In this document: one piece after another, positions 44,012-50,690 of the stretch
Layout: each line of letters opens with the position of its first letter
Numbering within the stretch: position 1 is the stretch's first letter
Assembly (NCBI RefSeq): GCF_005845215.1
Contig: NZ_SPHO01000001.1
Coordinates: 481,146-545,145 of the forward strand
Length of the DNA: 64,000 nt
DNA from: Clostridium sp. 1001271st1 H5
Lineage (GTDB): Bacteria > Bacillota > Clostridia > Lachnospirales > Lachnospiraceae
Direction: 5' to 3'
Notes under the pieces: model-generated
Database searches by the model: none
The model's input: only the letters and a program-made list of their open reading frames with translations
Told to the model about the DNA's origin: nothing
Position numbers and translations under genes: made by a program

Positions 44012-45034
44012 TTACCGTGCCTCAAAGGTCCGGCCGGACAGCTCTGCATATGGAGCCAAATCCCTCATCAGCTGCTCAAAGGCGTCAAAGGTCAGGGACT
44101 GGGGACCATCAGACAGCGCCTTGGCAGGGCAGGGGTGTACTTCAATCATAAGGCCGTCCGCACCCACTGCAATGGCTGCCTTTGCCAGAGGCTCCACATA
44201 AGCCCTGACGCCTGTGGCGTGGCTGGGGTCCACAATGATGGGCAGATGGCTCTTCCGGCGGATGACAGGAACAGCACTGATGTCCAGGGTATTTCTGGTG
44301 GAAGTCTCGTAAGTGCGGATGCCCCGTTCGCACAGGACGATGTTGGGGTTGCCCTCAGAGATAATGTACTCAGCTGCATTGAGCCACTCGTCAATGGTAG
44401 CACACAATCCGCGTTTTAACAATACGGGAATGCCGGATTTGCCAGCCTCCTTTAACAGCTCGAAGTTCTGCATGTTCCTGGCCCCAATCTGGAGCATATC
44501 CACATAGTTCACGGCCGATTCAATGGCATGGGCGCTGGTGACTTCGCAGATTACATTCAGTCCCGTGGCTTCCCTGGCAGCCTTCATGTATTTGAGTCCT
44601 TCCTCCTCCAGGCCCTGGAAGGAGTAGGGGGATGTGCGGGGCTTGTAGGCGCCGCCCCGCAGGAAGGTGGCTCCTGCCTTTTTCACGGCGTATGCGGTTT
44701 CCATCAGCTGGTCCTGGGATTCAATGGCGCAGGGGCCTGCCATCACCGTCATGGTGCCGGGGCCGATATGGGTGTTGCCCACGGGAATCACAGAGTCCTC
44801 GGGATGGAATTTTTTATTGACCAGTTTATAGGACTCCGTGACGGCGACTACCTTGTCAACGCCTTCGCTGATTTCAATGTTGGTGTCCAAAAGCCTGGTC
44901 TTGTCGCCCACGACACCTACGATGGTTACCTGGGAACCTTTGGAGAGATGGGCTGTGAGTCCCTTGGATTCAATGAGGCTTGTTACCTTTTTGACTGCTT
45001 CCTCAGAAGCATTGGGTTTCATGATGATAATCAT
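44012..45034 (-). CDS. aroF: 3-Deoxy-7-phosphoheptulonate (DAHP) synthase, type I-beta
   Basis: First shikimate-pathway step. The 340-aa protein has the N-terminal ferredoxin-like regulatory domain (about 1-75) typical of the AroF/AroG(B)-like class, then VMAGPCAIESQDQL, FLRGGAYKPRTSPYSFQG, IGARNMQNFELLK, LKRGLCATIDEWL and VDPSHATG. The extension usually mediates feedback control by tyrosine or phenylalanine. Heads the minus-strand aromatic cluster. Confidence 0.94.
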   Translation of the reverse strand: MIIIMKPNASEEAVKKVTSLIESKGLTAHLSKGSQVTIVGVVGDKTRLLDTNIEISEGVDKVVAVTESYKLVNKKFHPEDSVIPVGNTHIGPGTMTVMAGPCAIESQDQLMETAYAVKKAGATFLRGGAYKPRTSPYSFQGLEEEGLKYMKAAREATGLNVICEVTSAHAIESAVNYVDMLQIGARNMQNFELLKEAGKSGIPVLLKRGLCATIDEWLNAAEYIISEGNPNIVLCERGIRTYETSTRNTLDISAVPVIRRKSHLPIIVDPSHATGVRAYVEPLAKAAIAVGADGLMIEVHPCPAKALSDGPQSLTFDAFEQLMRDLAPYAELSGRTFEAR

Positions 45035-45121
45035 AATTCAGTACTCCTTATGCGAATTTATAAATACTAAAATTGTATGGACCATGGTTTTAATTCTTCA
45101 GAATGATTCATATGCAGTAAT

Positions 45122-45150
45122 AGTGTAAGCGACTCTGTGGGAAATGTCAA
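45122..45150 (-). promoter_or_regulatory. aroF promoter
   Basis: On the minus strand: TTGACA (45150-45145), 17 nt, TACACT (45127-45122). Start near 45115, giving an 80-nt leader with no T-box or leader peptide seen. Confidence 0.7.
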
Positions 45151-45280
45151 TACTTTATCACGTTAAACTTTTACGCTTTTAAGTGCGGATGAATCATTCC
45201 TGAACAACAAAGGATGCTTAATCCACCGGGTGCTGTCATATGATAGATAACAAATACAAAGTCAGAACAGGAATTATGAG

Positions 45281-45766
45281 ATGCTAAAAGAAGTGGGATA
45301 TCACCGCGAAGCCGTGCTGCAGTATGCAAAGCGGTGGGCAAAGGGGAGGAATCCGCGGTATTTGGATTTCGAACATATGGGAGGGGACTGCACCAATTTT
45401 GCGTCCCAGTGTATTTATGCCGGAAGCGGCGTTATGAACTATACCCCGACCATGGGGTGGTATTACAGCAGCGGTTCCAACCGGAGTCCCAGCTGGACCG
45501 GGGTCGGGTATCTTTACAATTTCCTCACAGGAAATAAATCAGTGGGCCCCTATGGGGCGGAGACCGGTAAAGGAGGCGTGGAGCCGGGTGACATTGTGCA
45601 GCTGGGCAATAAGAACGGATATTACCACAGCCCTGTGATTGTTGACGTGGCCGGGGATGAGATTCTGGTTGCAGCCCACAGTTACGATGCATACATGCGG
45701 CCTCTGGATTCTTATATTTATGAAAAGGTCCGCTTTCTACATATACAGGGTGTACGCAATTGGTAA
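45281..45766 (+). CDS. Amidase_6-like protein
   Basis: 161 aa matching the putative amidase domain family (PF12671): YHREAVLQYAKRWAKGRNPR, then GGDCTNFASQCIYAGSG with the likely catalytic Cys, and YYHSPVIVDV with the His. It lacks a signal peptide or membrane segment, unlike many wall-associated relatives. AGGA lies 8 nt before ATG 45281. The cell-wall amidase role is inferred from family. Confidence 0.82.
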   Translation: MLKEVGYHREAVLQYAKRWAKGRNPRYLDFEHMGGDCTNFASQCIYAGSGVMNYTPTMGWYYSSGSNRSPSWTGVGYLYNFLTGNKSVGPYGAETGKGGVEPGDIVQLGNKNGYYHSPVIVDVAGDEILVAAHSYDAYMRPLDSYIYEKVRFLHIQGVRNW

Positions 45767-45786
45767 ATCAATGGCAGAAAAACTTC

Positions 45787-45814
45787 TTGACAGAATAGAA
45801 ATATATGGTAAAAT
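45787..45814 (+). promoter_or_regulatory. Promoter of the hydrogenase-rubrerythrin gene
   Basis: TTGACA (45787-45792), 16 nt, and an extended -10 (TGG then TAAAAT, 45809-45814), start near 45821. Confidence 0.8.
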
Positions 45815-45819
45815 AAAAA

Positions 45820-45834
45820 TAATAATGATTATTG
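45820..45834. promoter_or_regulatory. Fur/PerR-like 7-1-7 box over the transcription start
   Basis: TAATAAT-G-ATTATTG keeps 11 of 14 positions of the Fur (TGATAAT-N-ATTATCA) or PerR (TTATAAT-N-ATTATAA) consensus. It overlaps the predicted start of a gene encoding peroxide-scavenging rubrerythrin. The AT-rich setting weakens the match. Confidence 0.45.
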
Positions 45835-45873
45835 TTATCGATAAACTATGCTTTATTACTTCAGGAGGTTCAA

Positions 45874-47922
45874 ATGAATCATTTACCAATGAATGTGCGC
45901 GTACCCATTGAGAAAGACAATCCGTCCATATGCAGGGACGAAAGCCTTTGTATTAAATGCGGCCAGTGCAGGGATATCTGTACGGACTATATAGGAGTCC
46001 ACAAAACCTACAGGCTGGAGCAGACAGGAGGCCGGGCAGTCTGTATCAACTGCGGCCAGTGCGCCAATGTCTGTCCCGTGTCCAGCATTACGGAAACATA
46101 TGAGTACCAGGATGTAAAGGCAGCGGTTTCCGACCCGGAGAAGATTGTGATTTTCAGCACCTCTCCCTCTGTAAGGGTTGCACTGGGAGAAGAATTTGAC
46201 ATGGAGGACGGAAGCTTTGTCCAGGGAAAGATGGTGGCGCTTCTCAGGAGGCTGGGAGCCTCCTATGTGCTTGATACCAATTTCGCAGCGGATTTGACCA
46301 TTGTGGAGGAGGCCAGCGAGCTGATTGAGCGGATAACAAAGAAAAACAGGCCTCTGCCCCAGTTTACAAGCTGCTGCCCGTCCTGGGTTAAGTATGTGGA
46401 GACCTACTATCCGGACATGACGCCCCACCTGTCCACTGCCAAAAGTCCCATTGGAATGCAGGGACCTACCATTAAAACATATTTTGCCAAAAAGATGGGC
46501 ATTGACCCCGCCAGTATCGTGAATGTGGCCGTCACTCCCTGCGCTGCCAAGAAATTTGAAATCCGGCGGGAAGAAATGAATGCAGCTGCCAGGTATCTGG
46601 GCATTGAAGGCATGCGGGACATGGACTATGTAATTACCACCAGAGAACTGGCAAAGTGGGCAAAGGAGGAAAACATTGATTTTGCCGCACTGGAGGATTC
46701 TTCCTTTGACCGTCTGATGGGCGAGGCCAGCGGGGCCGGGGTTATCTTCGGCAATACAGGGGGTGTCATGGAGGCGGCACTGCGCACCGCCTATGCATAC
46801 ATCACCGGGGAGAAAGCGCCCTCATCCCTTTTCCGGCTGGAACCGGTGCGGGGAATGGAGGATGTGAAAGAGGCGCAGCTGACCATAAACGGACTGGTAC
46901 TAAACATAGCGGTCATCTACGGCACTAAGGCAGCCTCAAAGTTCCTGGACAGGATGAAGGAGGGGGACAAAGAATATCATTTCATCGAAGTGATGACCTG
47001 TCCCGGAGGATGCATCGGAGGAGGCGGACAGCCAAAGGGTACCTTGTTAAAGGGCGATGAGCTGCGCAGGAAACGGATTGAGGGCCTTTACCGGAAGGAT
47101 GGGGAGATGGAGCTCCGCACAAGCCATGAAAACCGGGAAATCATAGAACTCTATAAAGAATTTTACCAGAAACCATTAAGCAGTCTGGCGGAACAGATGC
47201 TGCACACCGCATATAGAGACAGAAGTGAGGATTTAGGAGGAAAGAATATGAACAGTTCAGTAAAATACCGCTGTACAATCTGCGGATATATTCACGAAGG
47301 AGAGCTTCCGGAAGGATTTACCTGCCCCGTATGCCGTCAGCCGGCTTCCGTATTTGAGAAGCTGGAGGAAAAGGCAGAGAATCCGGGCAGCAGATATGCA
47401 GGCACAAAGACAGAGAAAAACCTGATGGAAGGATTTGCAGGGGAAAGCCAGGCCAGAAACAAGTATACATATTTTGCAATGGTTGCCCAGAGGGAAGGAT
47501 ATGACCAGCTGGCGGAAATCTTCTTAAAGACAGCCAGAAATGAGCAGGAGCATGCAAGGCTCTGGTTCGAGGCACTGGGACATATGGGCACCACGGCCCA
47601 GAACCTGCTTGCAGCCGCAGAGGGAGAGAATTACGAATGGACTGACATGTACGACCGCTTTGCAAAGGACGCAGACGAGGAGGGATTTCCTGAGATGGCA
47701 GAGCTTTTCAGGAGAGTGGGAGCCATTGAGAAGTCCCATGAGGAGCGCTACCGCCGGCTGCTTCACAACGTGGAGATGCAGCAGGTCTTTGAGAAAGCGG
47801 AGGAAACCATGTGGGAGTGCCGTATCTGCGGACATCTGGTAATAGGAAAGAAGGCGCCGGAGGTATGTCCGGTATGCAAATACGCCCAGAGCTATTTTGA
47901 ATTGAGAAAAGAGAATTATTGA
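45874..47922 (+). CDS. [FeFe]-hydrogenase fused in frame to rubredoxin-rubrerythrin
   Basis: Continuous 682-aa frame. Residues 1-70 carry two [4Fe-4S] motifs (Cys26/29/32/36 and Cys57/60/63/67). The H-cluster domain has TSCCPSW (Cys167/168), TPCAAKKFE (Cys223; TPC rather than the usual MPC) and [16 protein letters not shown] (Cys376/380), so it looks catalytic. The hydrogenase ends naturally at about 450 (MLHTAYRDR). Residues 459-682 are a rubredoxin-like site (Cys467/470/484/487), a rubrerythrin di-iron domain ([26 protein letters not shown]) and a C-terminal rubredoxin. AGGAGG precedes ATG 45874. An internal start at 47248 could yield rubrerythrin alone. Likely role: hydrogen or electron handling linked to peroxide reduction. 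Confidence 0.9.
   Translation: MNHLPMNVRVPIEKDNPSICRDESLCIKCGQCRDICTDYIGVHKTYRLEQTGGRAVCINCGQCANVCPVSSITETYEYQDVKAAVSDPEKIVIFSTSPSVRVALGEEFDMEDGSFVQGKMVALLRRLGASYVLDTNFAADLTIVEEASELIERITKKNRPLPQFTSCCPSWVKYVETYYPDMTPHLSTAKSPIGMQGPTIKTYFAKKMGIDPASIVNVAVTPCAAKKFEIRREEMNAAARYLGIEGMRDMDYVITTRELAKWAKEENIDFAALEDSSFDRLMGEASGAGVIFGNTGGVMEAALRTAYAYITGEKAPSSLFRLEPVRGMEDVKEAQLTINGLVLNIAVIYGTKAASKFLDRMKEGDKEYHFIEVMTCPGGCIGGGGQPKGTLLKGDELRRKRIEGLYRKDGEMELRTSHENREIIELYKEFYQKPLSSLAEQMLHTAYRDRSEDLGGKNMNSSVKYRCTICGYIHEGELPEGFTCPVCRQPASVFEKLEEKAENPGSRYAGTKTEKNLMEGFAGESQARNKYTYFAMVAQREGYDQLAEIFLKTARNEQEHARLWFEALGHMGTTAQNLLAAAEGENYEWTDMYDRFAKDADEEGFPEMAELFRRVGAIEKSHEERYRRLLHNVEMQQVFEKAEETMWECRICGHLVIGKKAPEVCPVCKYAQSYFELRKENY
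47235..47250 (+). promoter_or_regulatory. Internal Shine-Dalgarno and start codon within the fusion gene
   Basis: AGGAGG (47235-47240) lies 7 nt before in-frame ATG 47248. Its own codons encode the LGGKN linker between hydrogenase and rubrerythrin, so the ribosome site is translated when the fusion is made. Confidence 0.8.
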
Positions 47923-48015
47923 TTTGGAAACCAGGCAGAATTCCTTTATTTAAAAGGAAAAGCAGATATTCCTCCGGAAAGCTCAAAAGAATGTTGTGCA
48001 AATCATATAAAATGC

Positions 48016-48044
48016 TTGAAAAATTCTGAAAAATTTAGTAAAAT
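48016..48044 (+). promoter_or_regulatory. Promoter of the EF-G-like gene
   Basis: TTGAAA (48016-48021), 17 nt, TAAAAT (48039-48044), about 41 bp before the coding start. Confidence 0.75.
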
Positions 48045-48084
48045 ATACGCATAGGCTTAAATTTAATGAACAGGAGGGAAGTTT

Positions 48085-50181
48085 ATGAACGTATATGGAA
48101 CTGAACAAATCCGCAACGTTGTATTACTTGGACATGGAGGCGCTGGTAAGACAACCGTTGCGGAAGCATTGGCGCTGCTGACTGGTGTTACAAAACGTAT
48201 GGGCAAGGTGCCGGACGGAAACACCATCAGCGATTATGACAAGGAAGAAATCAAGAGACAGTTTTCTATCTCCACAACCCTGATTCCTCTGGAATATGAG
48301 GGAGAGGACGGGCCAATTAAGATTAACCTTCTGGATACGCCGGGATTTTTTGATTTTGTAGGAGAGGTTGAGGAGGCCATCAGTGTTGCCGATGCAGCCA
48401 TTATTGTTGTCAACTGTAAGGCAGGTATTGAACCTGGTACAGAAAGGGCATGGGAGATGTGCGAGAAGTACAACCTGCCCAGGCTGATTTTCGTCACAAA
48501 TATGGACGATGACCATGCCAGCTATCGTGAGCTTGTGGTTAAGCTGGAAACTAAGTTCGGACGTAAGATTGCTCCGTTCCAGTTGCCAATCCGTGAGAAT
48601 GAAAAGTTCGTAGGTTTCGTCAATGTGGTAAAGATGGGCGGACGCCGTTTCACTAATTTAAGTGATTATGAAGAGTGCGAGATTCCGGATTATGTCCAGA
48701 AGAACCTGACTATTGCCAGGGATGCCCTTATCGAGGCTGTTGCCGAGACCAGTGAAGAATATATGGAACGTTATTTCCTGGGAGAGGAGTTTACCCAGGA
48801 GGAGATTTCCACAGCGCTTAGAACCCATGTAATTGAGGGGGACATCGTACCTGTCATGATGGGTTCCGGCATTAACTGCCAGGGCTTTAAGGTTCTGCTG
48901 CAGGCCATTGACAAATACTTCCCGTCACCTGACCATTTTGAGTGTATCGGCGTGGATGTTTCCACCGGCGAGCGCTTTACAGCCAAGTACAACGACGATG
49001 TATCCCTGTCCGCAAGAGTGTTTAAGACCATTGTGGACCCATTCATCGGCAAGTATTCACTGATGAAAATCTGTACCGGAACCCTTAAGGGCGACACGGT
49101 TGTGTACAATGTAAACAAGGATGCTGAGGAAAAGATTGGCAAGCTCTACATCCTGCGGGGCAAGGACCAGATTGAGGTTCAGGAGCTGAGGGCAGGCGAT
49201 ATCGGTGCCGTTGCAAAGCTGACCGTGACCCAGACAGGCGATACCATGGCCGTGCGCACAGCACCCATCGTATACCATAAGCCCCAGACCTCCACTCCAT
49301 ACACATACATGGCATATAAGGCCGTGAACAAGGGCGAGGATGATAAGGTATCCACAGCACTGGCCAAGATGATGGAAGAAGACCTGACTCTTAAGGTGGT
49401 CAATGACGCTGAGAACCGTCAGGCCCTGTTATACGGTATCGGCGACCAGCAGCTGGATGTGGTAATCAGCAAGCTGCAGAGCCGCTATAAGGTTGATGTG
49501 ACCTTAAGCCAGCCTAAGTTCGCATTCCGCGAGACCCTGCGCAAGAAAGTAAAGGTACAGGGCAAGCACAAGAAACAGTCCGGCGGTCACGGACAGTATG
49601 GTGACGTTATTATGGAGTTTGAGCCATCAGGCGATTTGGAGACGCCATATGTATTTGAGGAAAAGGTATTCGGCGGTTCCGTACCCAGGAACTATTTCCC
49701 TGCTGTTGAAAAGGGACTGCAGGAATGCGTCTTAAAGGGCCCGGTGGCAGGTTATCCGGTGGTAGGCTTAAAGGCTACACTTTTAGATGGTTCTTATCAT
49801 CCGGTGGATTCCTCGGAGATGGCATTTAAGATGGCTACCATCCTTGCCTTCAAGCAGGGCTTCATGGAAGCCAATCCAGTGCTTCTGGAACCCATTGCCT
49901 CCCTTAAGGTCACTGTTCCGGATAAGTTTACCGGTGATGTCATGGGCGACTTAAACCGCAGAAGAGGCCGCGTGCTGGGCATGAATTCCAACCACAACGG
50001 CAAGCAGGTCATTGAGGCTGATATCCCTATGTCCGAGCTCTTTGGATATAATACGGACCTGCGTTCCATGACAGGCGGTCTGGGCGATTATTCCTATGAA
50101 TTCAGCCGCTATGAGCAGGCTCCCGGTGATGTGCAGAAGCGCGAGATAGAGGCCAGGGCCGCGGCTAAGGACGGCGAATAA
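48085..50181 (+). CDS. EF-G-like translational GTPase (second EF-G paralogue)
   Basis: 698 aa with the domain order of elongation factor G. The P-loop is LGHGGAGKTT (about 15-24), where canonical EF-G has AHIDAGKTT, and G3 is LLDTPGFFDFV. The G4 position reads VTNMDDD (residues 137-143) instead of VNKMD, which is unusual. Late blocks GDVMGDLNRRRGRVLGM and TGGLGDYSYEFSRYE are EF-G-like. It is not next to rpsL/rpsG/tuf, so it is a paralogue, not the main EF-G; function may be in ribosome recycling or stress. Own promoter and terminator. Confidence 0.85.
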   Translation: MNVYGTEQIRNVVLLGHGGAGKTTVAEALALLTGVTKRMGKVPDGNTISDYDKEEIKRQFSISTTLIPLEYEGEDGPIKINLLDTPGFFDFVGEVEEAISVADAAIIVVNCKAGIEPGTERAWEMCEKYNLPRLIFVTNMDDDHASYRELVVKLETKFGRKIAPFQLPIRENEKFVGFVNVVKMGGRRFTNLSDYEECEIPDYVQKNLTIARDALIEAVAETSEEYMERYFLGEEFTQEEISTALRTHVIEGDIVPVMMGSGINCQGFKVLLQAIDKYFPSPDHFECIGVDVSTGERFTAKYNDDVSLSARVFKTIVDPFIGKYSLMKICTGTLKGDTVVYNVNKDAEEKIGKLYILRGKDQIEVQELRAGDIGAVAKLTVTQTGDTMAVRTAPIVYHKPQTSTPYTYMAYKAVNKGEDDKVSTALAKMMEEDLTLKVVNDAENRQALLYGIGDQQLDVVISKLQSRYKVDVTLSQPKFAFRETLRKKVKVQGKHKKQSGGHGQYGDVIMEFEPSGDLETPYVFEEKVFGGSVPRNYFPAVEKGLQECVLKGPVAGYPVVGLKATLLDGSYHPVDSSEMAFKMATILAFKQGFMEANPVLLEPIASLKVTVPDKFTGDVMGDLNRRRGRVLGMNSNHNGKQVIEADIPMSELFGYNTDLRSMTGGLGDYSYEFSRYEQAPGDVQKREIEARAAAKDGE

Positions 50182-50192
50182 AATTAAATATC

Positions 50193-50225
50193 ACAGCTGC
50201 CCGGGTTATTTTGGGCAGCTGTTTC
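50193..50225 (+). terminator. Terminator of the EF-G-like gene
   Basis: The perfect 10-bp stem ACAGCTGCCC/GGGCAGCTGT with a 10-nt loop is followed by TTTCC. Confidence 0.82.
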
Positions 50226-50317
50226 CATGCATGTTTCCCGGAAAATGTGGCAAATTAAATATTATATCAAAAATAGTTAAAAATGTTGCAAATGTCACAG
50301 AAAAACAGGAATAGTTA

Positions 50318-50326
50318 TGATATAGT
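50318..50326 (+). promoter_or_regulatory. Extended -10 promoter of the rubredoxin gene
   Basis: TGA followed by TATAGT (50321-50326) makes an extended -10; no good -35 is present. About 66 bp before the start codon. Confidence 0.5.
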
Positions 50327-50392
50327 AATGACATCAAAGGAAATGATTCAAAACCAAGATAAATAATGTGTTAATTCAAGGAGGAAATGATA

Positions 50393-50557
50393 ATGAAGAA
50401 ATATTTATGCGACCCATGCGGATGGATATATGACCCGGAGATAGGCGACCCGGACGGCGGGATTGAGCCTGGAACTGCATTTGAGGATATTCCGGATGAC
50501 TGGGTTTGTCCTATCTGCGGAGTTGGAAAAGATATGTTTTCTGTTATAGAAGAATAA
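50393..50557 (+). CDS. Rubredoxin
   Basis: 54-aa one-electron carrier. Iron is bound by Cys6 and Cys9 (CDPCGW) and Cys39 and Cys42 (CPICGVGKD); [12 protein letters not shown] and AFEDIPDDW are characteristic. AAGGAGG lies 8 nt before ATG 50393. It can be expected to donate electrons to rubrerythrin-type peroxidases, of which one is encoded 3 kb upstream. Bounded by its own promoter and a strong terminator. Confidence 0.97.
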   Translation: MKKYLCDPCGWIYDPEIGDPDGGIEPGTAFEDIPDDWVCPICGVGKDMFSVIEE

Positions 50558-50567
50558 GGTGCAGGCC

Positions 50568-50608
50568 GGCGCTTCTTCCCTCATAAAACCTGGGAAGAGG
50601 CGCCTTTT
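50568..50608 (+). terminator. Terminator of the rubredoxin gene
   Basis: The 13-bp stem GGCGCTTCTTCCC/GGGAAGAGGCGCC (one G-T pair) with an 11-nt loop is followed by TTTTATTT. Confidence 0.93.
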
Positions 50609-50622
50609 ATTTGATTTACCCC

Positions 50623-50651
50623 TTGTGTATCATCTGGAAAGAGTTTACAAT
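50623..50651 (+). promoter_or_regulatory. Promoter of the large GGDEF-EAL gene
   Basis: TTGTGT (50623-50628), 17 nt, TACAAT (50646-50651), directly after the rubredoxin terminator. Confidence 0.65.
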
Positions 50652-50690
50652 AAGGGAAGAGCGTTCAAATACTGTAAAGAGGATTTTTTA

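Noticed and set aside
45874-47922. Treating the hydrogenase-rubrerythrin frame as a certain sequencing error
   Set aside because: The internal ribosome site makes an error or very recent fusion possible, but the frame is clean and such domain combinations are known in clostridia, so it is annotated as a fusion with the caveat stated.
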